DNA from: Halorubrum kocurii JCM 14978
Lineage (GTDB): Archaea > Halobacteriota > Halobacteria > Halobacteriales > Haloferacaceae
Reading direction: 5' to 3'
Assembly: GCF_000337355.1 (NCBI RefSeq)
Contig: NZ_AOJH01000086.1
Location: 1-35,294 of the forward strand
Length of the DNA stretch: 35,294 nucleotides
In this document: positions 8,521 through 17,118 of the stretch, in pieces
Numbering within the stretch: the first letter of the stretch is position 1
Layout of the letters: each line of letters starts with the position of its first letter
Notes under the pieces: generated by a model
What the model saw: the letters and a program-made list of their open reading frames with translations, nothing else
Database searches by the model: none
Told to the model about the DNA's origin: nothing
Translations under genes and position numbers: made by a program

Positions 8521-8581
8521 TGGAGGGAGGTCGCGGGTCCGACAGATCGGGTGACGCGCTCGCGGGCCCCTCGCCGTTCCG

Positions 8582-9601
8582 TCACTTCTCTTTCTCGTCG
8601 GAGAGGTTGAGTTCAGACACGAGGCGCGCGGTGATGGTCTCTTCGACGATGTCGAGCAACTGGACGTCGTCAGACGTGTAGTCCGCGAAGATACCGAGGG
8701 GGATCTCACCGCCCGCGACGTCGTGGTGCCCGCCGCCGCTTCCGACGTCGTCGAACGCCTCGTGCAGTACCGTCCCGACGTTGACGCGCGCGTCCGGAGA
8801 CCGGGCGCTGACGTGGATCGCGTCGTCGACGAGGCCGAACACGATCGCGGTTTGAACCCCCTCCAGTCGGACGAGGTAATCGACCGCCTGGGGGAGCGCG
8901 TCCCGCTCGCCCGTCCGGCCGACGTGGGAGATGAGGACCGCTTGGGTTACCTTTCGGTTGTCGATCGCGGTCGAGATCGCGTCGAGGGTCCCCCCGGAGA
9001 CGGACGGCGTCGAGAGCTGCCGGAGCATCTCCTGATCCGCGTACTCGTGGAGGTGCCCCGCGGCCTCGTACTCCCCGTGAGTCGCTCCCCGGAGGAAGTC
9101 GAGCGTGTCCGACCGGATGGCGAACAGGAGCGCCGTCGCGAGGTCGGTGTCCAACTCGACATCGAGCGCGCGCACGTACTCCGTGAGGATCGTCGCCGCC
9201 GCGCCCAGCTCCTCGCGGTGGTCGACGAAGCGGGCGTCGATGCCCTCGGCGGGGTGATGGTCGATCACGATGTCGACGGCCGTGTCCGGAGGGACCGTGT
9301 TGTTCTCGCTCGGAACGGAGTGGTCGACGAACGCGAGCAGCGAGTCCGGCTGTCGGTCCTGGACGGACCCGGGTTCGAACGGCTTGAGGTCGATGTCGAG
9401 CAGGTTCACGAACGCCCGGTTCTGCTGGTGGGAGATGTCGCCGCTGTAGAGGATCTGCCGCTCGTCGATACCGACCGCGGCCGCGATACGACCCAGTGCG
9501 AGCGCGCTCGCGAGACAGTCCGGGTCGGGGTTGTTGTGACAGACGATGTTGAGCTCGCTGCCCTCTTCGAGGAGGTCCTGGAGCTGTTCCGCTTGGCTCA
9601 T
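8582..9601 (-). CDS. DHH-family phosphoesterase (RecJ/NrnA-like)
   Basis: A 339-residue protein with the DHH phosphoesterase signatures. Motif I is CHNNPDPDC (residues 21-29), the name motif is IVIDHHPAEG (DHH at 114-116), and the C-terminal DHHA1 domain has GSGGGHHDVAGGEIP. These residues bind two Mn ions and hydrolyse phosphodiester bonds. Relatives are nanoRNases/pAp phosphatases (NrnA) and archaeal RecJ-like exonucleases; its size and layout fit the NrnA-like group better than full-length RecJ. It acts in the cytoplasm, in nucleic-acid or nucleotide turnover. ATG start at 9601, divergent from the LOV kinase. Confidence 0.88.
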   Translation of the reverse strand: MSQAEQLQDLLEEGSELNIVCHNNPDPDCLASALALGRIAAAVGIDERQILYSGDISHQQNRAFVNLLDIDLKPFEPGSVQDRQPDSLLAFVDHSVPSENNTVPPDTAVDIVIDHHPAEGIDARFVDHREELGAAATILTEYVRALDVELDTDLATALLFAIRSDTLDFLRGATHGEYEAAGHLHEYADQEMLRQLSTPSVSGGTLDAISTAIDNRKVTQAVLISHVGRTGERDALPQAVDYLVRLEGVQTAIVFGLVDDAIHVSARSPDARVNVGTVLHEAFDDVGSGGGHHDVAGGEIPLGIFADYTSDDVQLLDIVEETITARLVSELNLSDEKEK

Positions 9602-9696
9602 GTTCCGGTGTCTACGTTCTCGAGACAGTTACAGTCCGGGGTGCCGTCGGAATCCGCTGTCGTCGGTGCTCGTCCAGCGCTCGTGGTCCGGCGGGG

Positions 9697-9742
9697 ACGT
9701 GTCCGGCGCACCGATAAGAACGTGTCCGGCGTACCAACAAGA
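9697..9742. repeat. Tandem 23-base repeat in a divergent promoter region
   Basis: Two adjacent 23-base copies (9697-9719 and 9720-9742) share the core ACGTGTCCGGCG and end in AAGA, with three mismatches. The second copy runs into GACAGTTAAC, the likely promoter of the kinase gene at 9772. The period is about two helical turns, so it could present two sites for one regulator. Confidence 0.6.
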
Positions 9743-9771
9743 CAGTTAACGCGCGCCCACAAGTGGCGGGT

Positions 9772-11934
9772 ATGCACGGCGACGACGACGGTAACGTCCG
9801 GTCGGGCTCGACGGTGCTCCCGAAGTCGAAGTCCACCGAGATCCTCCACGTCGACGACGACCTCGGGTTCGCCGACCTCGTCTCCACCTTCTTGGAACGC
9901 GAACGCGACGCCTTCCGCGTCCGCACCGAGACGGACCCCCGCGACGTGCTCGACGCGCTCGACGAGGAGGGATCGACGATCGACTGCGTCGTCAGCGACT
10001 ACGACATGCCGGGGCTCGACGGTCTAGAGCTGTTGGCGCGGGTGCGCGACGCCCGCCCGGACCTCCCGTTCATCCTCTTCACCGGGAAGGGGAGCGAGGA
10101 GATCGCAAGCGAGGCCATCACGGCGGGCGTCACGGACTACCTCCAGAAGGCGGGCGGCACCGAGCAGTACGGCGTCCTCGCCAACCGCGTCCAGAACGCC
10201 GTCGAGGGGTACTGGGCCGAGCGGTACATGAACCGCGGGCTCGAAGCGATCGAGACCGCGCGAGACGGGATCAGCATCCTCGGCGACGACGGGCGCATCG
10301 AGTACGCGAACACCGCCTACGCGGAGATCCTTGGCTACGACCGCGACGCGCTCGTCGGCCGCCACTGGGAGATGCTCTACGAGGACGAGGACGTCGAACA
10401 CGTCTACGACGTCGTCCTCCCGGAGGCGCGCGGTGGGGGGTGGCGCGGCACCACGTCGTTCGTCCGCGCGGACGGCGAGACGGTCGAGGTCGAGCACGCG
10501 CTGTCGTACACCGACGACGACTCTTTGATCTGCACGCTCACCGCCTCCGGCGCGACCGCCCCGTCGGGCTCGACCGCCGCGGCGAAGCTGCGGGCGATGG
10601 ACGAGGCGCCGATCGGGATCACGCTCGCGGACCCGGAGCAGGAGGATAACCCGATCGTCTACGCGAACGACGAGTTCACCGCGCTCACCGGCTACGAGCG
10701 ACCCGAGGTCCTCGGGCGGAACTGCCGGTTCCTCCAAGGCGAGGGGACCGACGACGAGCAGGTCGCGGCCCTCCGGGAGGCCATCGACGACCGGGAGCCG
10801 GTGGCGGTCGAACTGCGGAACTACCGGAAGGACGGCACGGAGTTCTGGAACCGCGTCCGCGTCGCCCCGATGTTCGACGCCGACGGCGACCTCGATCTGT
10901 TCGTCGGGTTCCAGGACGACGTCACGGAGCGCAAGCGGTACGAGCAGCGGTTGGAGTCGAGCTCCGCGCGCCTCGAAGCGCTCTTCGAACACTCGCCGGA
11001 CATGTTCGCTGTCCACGACATCGACGGCACGATCCGGGACGTCAACCGGCGGCTGTGCGAGGAACTGGGGTACGCGGAGTCGGAGCTCCTCGGCCGAAAG
11101 GTCTGGGAGATCGACCCGACGGCCGACCCGGACCGCGCGTCGTCGTTCTGGGAGACGCTCCCCCCGAACACCCCCTACCGCTTCGAGACCGAATTCGAGC
11201 GGAAGGACGGCTCCGCGTTCCCCATTGAGGTCCACCTCATCCGGCTGGACCTCGACGGCGAGGACCGGTTCGTGGCGATGGACCGAGACGTGAGCGACCA
11301 GAAGCGGCGCGAGCGCGCGCTCGTCCAGCAGAACGAGCGGTTGGACCGGTTCACGAGCGTCGTGAGCCACGACCTGCGGAGCCCGTTGCGGGTCGCCGAA
11401 GGGAACCTCGAACTGCTGAGCGAGGAGTGCGAGAGCGACCGCGTCGACGTGATCGGCGACGCGTTGGCGCGCATGGACGCCCTGATCGAGGACCTGCTGG
11501 CGTTCGCGCAGGCCGGCGAGGCGGCGATGGACCTCGAAGCGGTCTCGGTGCCGGACCTCGCCCGGTCGAGCTGGGAGTCGCTGCCGACGGAGAACGCGAC
11601 GCTCGCCGTCGAGACGGGGCGCACCGTCGAGGCCGACCGCGACCAGCTCCGACAGCTCGTCTCGAACCTGCTCCAGAACGCCGTCGCCCACGGCGGGCCG
11701 GACGTGACGGTGACGGTCGGCGACACCGACGGCGGCTTTTACGTCGCCGACGACGGGGCCGGACTCCCCGAGTCGAACCGCGCGGACGTGTTCGAGGCGG
11801 GCTTCACGACCGCCCCGGACGGCACCGGGTTCGGACTGGGGATCGTCAGCGAGATCGTCGACCGACACGGCTGGGCGATCACGGCGACGAACGGCCCAGA
11901 CGGCGGCGCCCGCTTCGAGATCGCGACCGAGTGA
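9772..11934 (+). CDS. Hybrid sensor histidine kinase with REC, PAS, LOV and PAS domains
   Basis: A 720-residue cytoplasmic kinase with no membrane segments. Domains in order: receiver (residues 20-140, acceptor Asp76 in SDYDMPGLDG); PAS1 (about 155-260); PAS2 (about 270-390); PAS3 (about 400-510); HisKA with His533 in SVVSHDLRSPL; and HATPase with LLQNAVAHGG, DDGAGLP and TGFGLGI. PAS2 carries the LOV signature GRNCRFLQG, with the flavin-reactive cysteine at 318, followed by NYRKDGTEFWNR and GFQDDVTE, so blue-light sensing through FMN is likely. The ATG at 9772 is preferred to the GTG at 9763 because of the TATA-like GTTAAC 22-27 bases upstream. No partner regulator gene is adjacent. Confidence 0.92.
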   Translation: MHGDDDGNVRSGSTVLPKSKSTEILHVDDDLGFADLVSTFLERERDAFRVRTETDPRDVLDALDEEGSTIDCVVSDYDMPGLDGLELLARVRDARPDLPFILFTGKGSEEIASEAITAGVTDYLQKAGGTEQYGVLANRVQNAVEGYWAERYMNRGLEAIETARDGISILGDDGRIEYANTAYAEILGYDRDALVGRHWEMLYEDEDVEHVYDVVLPEARGGGWRGTTSFVRADGETVEVEHALSYTDDDSLICTLTASGATAPSGSTAAAKLRAMDEAPIGITLADPEQEDNPIVYANDEFTALTGYERPEVLGRNCRFLQGEGTDDEQVAALREAIDDREPVAVELRNYRKDGTEFWNRVRVAPMFDADGDLDLFVGFQDDVTERKRYEQRLESSSARLEALFEHSPDMFAVHDIDGTIRDVNRRLCEELGYAESELLGRKVWEIDPTADPDRASSFWETLPPNTPYRFETEFERKDGSAFPIEVHLIRLDLDGEDRFVAMDRDVSDQKRRERALVQQNERLDRFTSVVSHDLRSPLRVAEGNLELLSEECESDRVDVIGDALARMDALIEDLLAFAQAGEAAMDLEAVSVPDLARSSWESLPTENATLAVETGRTVEADRDQLRQLVSNLLQNAVAHGGPDVTVTVGDTDGGFYVADDGAGLPESNRADVFEAGFTTAPDGTGFGLGIVSEIVDRHGWAITATNGPDGGARFEIATE

Positions 11935-11950
11935 CCGCGCGCACGTCTCG

Positions 11951-12000
11951 CGCACGCCGTTCGCCTGACCGCACGCCGTTCGCCTGACCGCACGCCGTTC
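11951..12000. repeat. Tandem 19-base repeat after the LOV kinase gene
   Basis: CGCACGCCGTTCGCCTGAC occurs perfectly at 11951-11969 and 11970-11988, followed by a partial third copy to 12000. It lies in the 167-base gap after the kinase stop. It could be slippage-generated; no function is evident. Confidence 0.7.
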
Positions 12001-12067
12001 CAGTACGCGGGGGTACTCGCGGGTTCGGACTCGCCTCCGTCGTCTCGTCCCCCCAGGTAAATCGCAT

Positions 12068-12077
12068 CATATTTTTA
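12068..12077 (+). promoter_or_regulatory. TATA box of the bactofilin-like gene
   Basis: AT-rich sequence including TATTTTTAAG lies about 25-33 bases before the ATG at 12102, consistent with a leaderless transcript. Confidence 0.55.
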
Positions 12078-12101
12078 AGCAATAGAGTTGATACGAACCG
12101 C

Positions 12102-13241
12102 ATGAACATATCCTTCGGGACGGCCGAGCGTCGGGGCGTCGCGGTCGCTCTCGTCGCGCTGCTCCTCCTCTCGACGGTGACGGGCGTCGCGGCGGCGCAG
12201 TCAGTTCGGGGAGCCTCGGGAACGGTTGTCGTCGAGGAGGGCGAGACGGTCTCCAGCGTCGACGCACTCGCCGGGAGCATCGTGGTCCGGGGGACCGTCA
12301 CGGGTGACGTCTCCGGGGTCGCCGGGACGATTCACGTCGTCGAGGACGGGCGGGTCGAGGGATCGATCTCCGGCGCGGCCGGTGACGTCCGCATCGACGG
12401 CGACGTCGGCGGCGACGTCAGCGCCGGCAGCGGAAACGTCCGGGTGGCCGAGACCGCCGCGATCGGCGGCGACGTCAGCGTCGGCGCGGGATACGTCCGC
12501 ATCGACGGCCGGATCGACGGCGACGTCCGCGTCGGCGCCGAGACGGTCGTCCTGGGACCGAACGCGGATATCGGTGGCGAGTTCCGCTACGACGCCGTCA
12601 GGTTCACGCAAGACCCCGCGGCGACGGTCGCAGGCGGCGTCGTCGAGGATTCGAGCCTCCGGGGCGAGGTCGGGAGCTTTACCGTCCCCGACTGGGTGGC
12701 GACCGGGTACGGCCTCCTCGCGAACCTGCTCCTCGGGGCGCTCCTGCTCGCCGTCTTTCCGGCCTTCTCGGCGAGGATCGCGGGGCGCGTGTCCGACGAG
12801 CCGGCGAAAAACGGCGGGGCCGGACTGCTGACGCTCGTCGGCGGACCGATCCTCTTGACGCTGGTCGCGATCACGGTCATCGGCATTCCACTTGCGGTCC
12901 TCGGCGCGGTCACGTTCGGCCTCGCGGTCTGGGTCGGAGCCGTCTACGGGCAGTACGCCGTCGGTGCGTGGGTCCTCCGGCGGGCCGAACGAGACGACCG
13001 GTGGTTGTCGCTCGTGGCGGGCCTCCTCGGATTCGCAATTCTGGGGCTGGTCCCGATCGTCGGCGGGCTCTTCGTATTCGGTGCGCTCCTGCTGGGACTG
13101 GGAGCGCTCGCGTCGGAGCTCCGGGACTCGTTCCGCGCTCGGCGACGCCCGGGCCCCAGCGATCGACAGACGACGTTCGACGAGTCGTTCGGGGATTCGA
13201 ACGCCGGCTCTCCCCCCGAACGGACGACCGGCGGTCGGTGA
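12102..13241 (+). CDS. Secreted bactofilin-like protein with C-terminal membrane helices
   Basis: A 379-residue protein. Residues 1-33 form a Sec-type signal peptide (VALVALLLLSTVTGVAAAQS). Residues 40-185 consist of short repeats of the type IDGDVGGDVSAGSGNV and VRIDGRIDGDVRVG, the right-handed beta-helix pattern of bactofilins and polymer-forming cytoskeletal proteins. Residues 210-350 contain four or five hydrophobic helices, with a charged tail after 350. Bactofilins polymerise in the cytoplasm, but here the signal peptide places the beta-helix outside the membrane with the helices as an anchor. This arrangement occurs in several archaeal and bacterial homologues of unknown role. A part in cell-surface scaffolding is inferred only. 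Confidence 0.8.
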   Translation: MNISFGTAERRGVAVALVALLLLSTVTGVAAAQSVRGASGTVVVEEGETVSSVDALAGSIVVRGTVTGDVSGVAGTIHVVEDGRVEGSISGAAGDVRIDGDVGGDVSAGSGNVRVAETAAIGGDVSVGAGYVRIDGRIDGDVRVGAETVVLGPNADIGGEFRYDAVRFTQDPAATVAGGVVEDSSLRGEVGSFTVPDWVATGYGLLANLLLGALLLAVFPAFSARIAGRVSDEPAKNGGAGLLTLVGGPILLTLVAITVIGIPLAVLGAVTFGLAVWVGAVYGQYAVGAWVLRRAERDDRWLSLVAGLLGFAILGLVPIVGGLFVFGALLLGLGALASELRDSFRARRRPGPSDRQTTFDESFGDSNAGSPPERTTGGR

Positions 13242-13309
13242 GCGCGGTCGGACGCTGGGCCTCGCTCCCGGGGCTCGACGCGGCCAAGGGCGACGACCGC
13301 CTCCGCGCG

Positions 13310-14413
13310 TCAGTCCGCCGCGTCCGGCGCGCCGTCGGCTCTCCCCGTCCCGCCGCCGAGCGTCGGCGGCAACGCCCCGTCGTACCCGTCCGGCACGTAC
13401 GGACACAGGGGGTCGCTCTCCAGCGGGTCTCCCGTCGTCGCGTACGCTCGCGACCGGCTCCCGCCGCAGACCCGTCGGAACTCGCAGGCGCCGCACTTCC
13501 CCTTCAGGCGGTCCGGCTCGCGGAGCGACTCGAAAAGGTCCGCGTCCCGGTAGATGTCGACGATCGACCGGTCCCGGACGTTGCCGGCGGACTCCGGGAG
13601 GAACCCCGACGGATACGCCTCGCCCGTGTGGCTCACGAACGCGAACCCGCGTCCGGCGGTGATCCCGCCCCGCCGCCGGGCCGCCCCCTCGTCGCCGTCG
13701 GACTGGAGCCCGACCCGACGGTAGAAGGGCGCCTCGGTCGTCTTGACGCCGAACGGCTCCGACTCGGCGACGCCGTGGAGCCACTCCATCACGCCCTCCG
13801 CGCGCTCGGGCGGAATCGGATCGAGGATCCGCCCTCGACCGATCGGGACGAGGAAGAACACGCTCCAGAGGACGGCGCCGAGGTCCCGGACGCGGTCGCG
13901 GATCGCGGGCAGCTCGTCGGCCGTCTCCGCGCAGACGGTCGTGTTGACCTGCAGCGGCAGCCCCGCGTCGGCCGCCGCCTCCGCCGCCGCAAGCGTGCTC
14001 TCGAAGCTCTCCTCGCCGCGGAACCGGTCGTGGCTCGCGCGCGTCGCGCCGTCGAGGCTGAGCGCCATCCGCCGGATCCCGGCGTCGGCGAGGGCCTCGA
14101 CCCGGCCGGGCGTCAGCGACCCCGTCCCGCTCGGCGTGATCGTCATGCGGAGGCCCCGGTCGTCGCCGTGCGAGACCAGCTCCAACAGGTCGTCCCTGGC
14201 GAGGGGGTCGCCGCCGGAGAGCACGACGAGCTGGCCGTCCCCGAACGCCGCCGCGTCGTCGAGGAGCCGCTTCCCCTCCGCGGTCGTCAGCTCGTCGGGG
14301 TGCCGAGCCGGCTTCGCGTCGGCGCGGCAGTGCCGGCAGGCGAGCCCGCACGCCTGCGTCACCTCCCAGATGAGAACCAGCGGCCGCCGGTCGGTGTCGA
14401 GGTCGTCGAACAT
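13310..14413 (-). CDS. Radical SAM/SPASM protein (TIGR04053-like)
   Basis: A 367-residue radical SAM enzyme. The cluster-binding motif C-x3-C-x2-C is CGLACRHC (Cys22, 26, 29) after VLIWEVTQA. SAM-binding glycine-rich VLSGGDPL and the MALSLDGATRASHDRFRG segment follow. The C-terminal SPASM region has CGACEFRRVCGG and a further Cys in ESDPLC for auxiliary Fe-S clusters. The WEVTQAC..CRHCRADA pattern is like the TIGR04053 group and the heme-pathway enzymes AhbC/AhbD and peptide-modifying relatives; the substrate is not known. The ATG at 14413 is chosen because the longer frame upstream runs antisense through the UspA gene. Confidence 0.85.
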   Translation of the reverse strand: MFDDLDTDRRPLVLIWEVTQACGLACRHCRADAKPARHPDELTTAEGKRLLDDAAAFGDGQLVVLSGGDPLARDDLLELVSHGDDRGLRMTITPSGTGSLTPGRVEALADAGIRRMALSLDGATRASHDRFRGEESFESTLAAAEAAADAGLPLQVNTTVCAETADELPAIRDRVRDLGAVLWSVFFLVPIGRGRILDPIPPERAEGVMEWLHGVAESEPFGVKTTEAPFYRRVGLQSDGDEGAARRRGGITAGRGFAFVSHTGEAYPSGFLPESAGNVRDRSIVDIYRDADLFESLREPDRLKGKCGACEFRRVCGGSRSRAYATTGDPLESDPLCPYVPDGYDGALPPTLGGGTGRADGAPDAAD

Positions 14414-14503
14414 CGGCTTCCCGAGTGTTGTCGTCCCATCCGCTTGGGTCCTCTCCCGAACGTGTTCACGCGCGGTCGAGCGCCCGTTCGACCGATCCAC
14501 CGG

Positions 14504-14510
14504 TTTGATA
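14504..14510 (+). promoter_or_regulatory. TATA-like box of the UspA gene
   Basis: TTTGATA is about 27 bases before the ATG at 14534, the usual spacing for a leaderless haloarchaeal gene. Confidence 0.45.
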
Positions 14511-14533
14511 CTGTCACCCGTCGAAGGCGACGT

Positions 14534-14962
14534 ATGACCGATTCCGTGCTCGTCGCGATGGACGACTCGCCCCTGAGCCGCGAGGCGCTCGCGTTCGCCC
14601 TCGACACGTTCCCGGACGCGGCGGTCACCGTCGTCCACGTGGCGTATCCCGAACTCGATATGCTCCCCGAGGACACCGAAGAGGTCTACGGCGCCTCGGT
14701 CGACGAACTCGACGGCGTGGGCGACGAGACCGCCGCGTCGGTGTTCGAGACCGTCCGCGAGGTCGCCGGCGACCGCGACGTGGCCGTCACCTTCCTCACC
14801 GGAGAGACGGACCGCCGCATCGTCGAGTACGCCGACGACGGCGGGTTCGGCCACGTCGTCCTCGGCACGCACGGTCGCTCGGGGATCTCGCGGGTCCTGA
14901 TCGGGAGCGTCGCCGAGGCCGTCCTCCGAGAGACCACGGTGCCGACGACGCTCGTAAAGTGA
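14534..14962 (+). CDS. Universal stress protein (UspA family)
   Basis: A 142-residue single-domain UspA protein. It starts with the strand VLVAMDDSPLSREALAFAL and ends with the ATP-binding pattern G-x2-G-x9-G-S (GTHGRSGISRVLIGSVAE) and VPTTLV. The intact glycine motif suggests an ATP-binding member that may act as a dimer. It is divergent from the radical SAM gene and convergent with the DUF1641 gene; no functional link to either can be read. Confidence 0.92.
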   Translation: MTDSVLVAMDDSPLSREALAFALDTFPDAAVTVVHVAYPELDMLPEDTEEVYGASVDELDGVGDETAASVFETVREVAGDRDVAVTFLTGETDRRIVEYADDGGFGHVVLGTHGRSGISRVLIGSVAEAVLRETTVPTTLVK

Positions 14963-14992
14963 CGTCACCGCCGAGAGAGGGACCGACGGCTG

Positions 14993-15919
14993 TCACCGTG
15001 ACCGACCGGTGTCCCGTGTTTGACCCACGCGCTCGGCCGCTTCGATGAGCGTGCCGAGCGTCCGTTGGACGTCGTCGTTGCGCAGCGCCGACACGAGTCC
15101 CAACACGCCGACCCGTCGGTCGGCCGTCTCGTCGGTAAACGCGCTCGCACCGGCGTCGAGCGTCTCGACGATCTGCGGGTCGCTCGCCCGCTCGGCCAGG
15201 TCGGTGGCCTGTCCCAGCTGCGTGCCGAGCCGGTAGTACTCCTCGGTGCTGCGGTCGGCGGCATCGCCGAACCCCTCCACGAGCGCGAGGAGCCCGCGGA
15301 CGGTCTCCATGTTCTCGCCGAGCGCGACGAGTGCGTCGACGGACTCCGCACGGTCGAATGCCGTCGCGAGTCGGCGGACGTCTTCTCGCGCAGCCGCGGC
15401 GGCCGCCTCGTCCTCGGGGGCAACGTCCGCCAGCGCGTCGCTCGCGACTTCGAGCGTCGACAGCAGGTCGAGGAACGTGTCGGTGTTGTGGCCGATCCGG
15501 CGCAACAGGACCAGCGTCTCCTCGCGTTCGAACGCCACGCGGAGCTGCGCGATCTCCCCGCGGTTCTCGGCGGCCACGGTACGCAGTTCGGGGACGAGCT
15601 CCGCCGAGAGGTCCTGTGCGACGACCACCAGATCGAGGAGATCGGCCAGCGAATCGGCGTTGTCGCCCACTTGCTCGATCAGCCGCCTCGTCTCCTCGTT
15701 CTCGAGGGACGACCGCAGGTCGGCCAACGGCTCGCGGTTCTCCGCCGCGGCCGTCCGCAGCTCCGGGACGAGGTCCTCGCTCAGGCCGCGCACGACGGCG
15801 AGCAAGTCCAACAGCGCGATCAGGTCGTCGGCCTGCGCGTTTACGCGCGCGACCAGTTCGTCCACGTCGGCGCCGTCGCCGGTCGCGAACGCGTCCACGT
15901 CTGCTGATGTCTCACTCAT
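14993..15919 (-). CDS. DUF1641 protein with internal duplication
   Basis: A 308-residue acidic, mainly alpha-helical soluble protein, last gene of the tusA-SQR operon. Two near-identical blocks (LVPELRTAAAENREPLADLR and LVPELRTVAAENRGEIAQLR) show an internal duplication. The C-terminal part (residues about 200-300, ending VGVLGLVSALRNDDVQRTLG) matches the end of the shorter DUF1641 protein at 17119 (IGLLSALRDPEVKAGMGYLV), which identifies the family. DUF1641 proteins often neighbour SQR-like flavoproteins and formate dehydrogenases, and their role is not established. The ATG at 15919 lies four bases after the stop of the flavoprotein gene upstream. Confidence 0.82.
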   Translation of the reverse strand: MSETSADVDAFATGDGADVDELVARVNAQADDLIALLDLLAVVRGLSEDLVPELRTAAAENREPLADLRSSLENEETRRLIEQVGDNADSLADLLDLVVVAQDLSAELVPELRTVAAENRGEIAQLRVAFEREETLVLLRRIGHNTDTFLDLLSTLEVASDALADVAPEDEAAAAAAREDVRRLATAFDRAESVDALVALGENMETVRGLLALVEGFGDAADRSTEEYYRLGTQLGQATDLAERASDPQIVETLDAGASAFTDETADRRVGVLGLVSALRNDDVQRTLGTLIEAAERVGQTRDTGRSR

Positions 15920-15923
15920 GGGG

Positions 15924-17099
15924 TTATGGGACCGGGTCGTAGCCACGCATCCAGACGTTCCAGTACAGCGACGGGATCACGTTGATGTCGAGGATCCAGT
16001 TGAGTCGGCTCACAACCGGTGCGGAGATGGGACTCTCGTAGTCGAACTCCGCGATCATCGCCTTCCCCTTCTCGACGAGAATCGGACAGGCGGTGTACCC
16101 GTCGTAGTCGGAGGCGAGCGACCGATCGTCGAGGTACCGCTCGACGTTGTCCACGACGACATGCGACTGTTTGCGCGCGGCCGAGGCGGTCCGCGAGGTC
16201 GGTACGTCGGCGTTGTCGCCGAGCGCGAACACGGTCGGATACGCCTCGTGTTGGAGCGTGTTGTCGTCGACCGAGACGTACTCGCCACCGTCGGTCAACG
16301 GAGAATTCTCGACGACGAACTCGTGTCCGTACTGCGGCGGAACGGGCGCGTACAGGTCGTACTCCAAGGCGTCGCCCTCCGCCGAGCGGACCGTCTGGTG
16401 TTCGTAGTCGACCTCGGAGACGGTGAACTCCGGCACGAACGTGATGTCGCGGTCGTCCCAGATCTCCTCGATCCGCTCTTGATACGGCGCCTTCGGCCCC
16501 GTACCGAACACCTCCGACCCGGGCTTCGTCATCACGATCTCGGCGTCCTCGCGAACACCGCGTTTACGGAGGTACTCCTCCATCAGCATCGTGAGCTTCA
16601 GCGGTGCGCCGCCGCACTTGATCGGCGTGTCCGGGACCGTCACGAGGAAGCGCCCCCCGTCGAACTCGTCGACCGCGTCGCCCAGCGCTCGCGCCGCGGA
16701 GGCGTGATAGAACGGATACACCGAATCCGTCTGGTTCCAGCCCTCGATCATCCCCGGGACCGCATCCGGACGGAGGTCGTTCCCGACCGCGGAGATGAGG
16801 ATGTCGTACTCGTAGGTGCCATCCTCGCCGGAGACGGTCCGTTCGTCCGGGTCGACCCCGACAATTTCGTCTTGAACGAACCCGATGTCGTCGTGGAGCA
16901 ACTCCCGCGTGTCTCGCTGCTGCTCGTCGAGGTCCATGTACCCGAACGGGATCAGGTAGTAGGCCGGCTGGTAGCTGTGCGTCCGGCGCTTGTCGATCAC
17001 GGTCACGTCGGCGTCGATGCGACGACGGAGCGCGTTTGCCGTCATCGTCCCCGCGGCACCGCCGCCGAGAATGAGGACGGTTGGTCGTGTTGCAGTCAT
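15924..17099 (-). CDS. Sulfide:quinone oxidoreductase-like flavoprotein (second copy)
   Basis: A 391-residue NAD(P)/FAD-dependent oxidoreductase of the SQR/type II NADH dehydrogenase fold. FAD-binding GGGAAG lies at residues 12-17 and the second FAD site is VFALGDNADVP. Two cysteines sit where SQR carries its redox pair, Cys162 (PIKCGGAPLK) and Cys338 (YTACPILVEKGK). This supports sulfide or persulfide oxidation with transfer of electrons to membrane quinone. A hydrophobic C-terminal stretch (LNWILDINVIPSLYWNVWM) could attach it to the membrane. Its nearest visible relative is the flavoprotein at 17787; the two probably arose by duplication and may have different substrates. Confidence 0.88.
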   Translation of the reverse strand: MTATRPTVLILGGGAAGTMTANALRRRIDADVTVIDKRRTHSYQPAYYLIPFGYMDLDEQQRDTRELLHDDIGFVQDEIVGVDPDERTVSGEDGTYEYDILISAVGNDLRPDAVPGMIEGWNQTDSVYPFYHASAARALGDAVDEFDGGRFLVTVPDTPIKCGGAPLKLTMLMEEYLRKRGVREDAEIVMTKPGSEVFGTGPKAPYQERIEEIWDDRDITFVPEFTVSEVDYEHQTVRSAEGDALEYDLYAPVPPQYGHEFVVENSPLTDGGEYVSVDDNTLQHEAYPTVFALGDNADVPTSRTASAARKQSHVVVDNVERYLDDRSLASDYDGYTACPILVEKGKAMIAEFDYESPISAPVVSRLNWILDINVIPSLYWNVWMRGYDPVP

Positions 17100-17118
17100 C
17101 GTGAGTGTAATTTGATCG

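Noticed and set aside
12201-14351. A 716-residue minus-strand open frame spanning the bactofilin-like and radical SAM genes
   Set aside because: It is Arg/Pro/Gly-rich and overlaps two well-supported genes in another frame. It is a high-GC shadow, as are similar long frames at 10024-11955 (minus) and 22670-24085 (plus).
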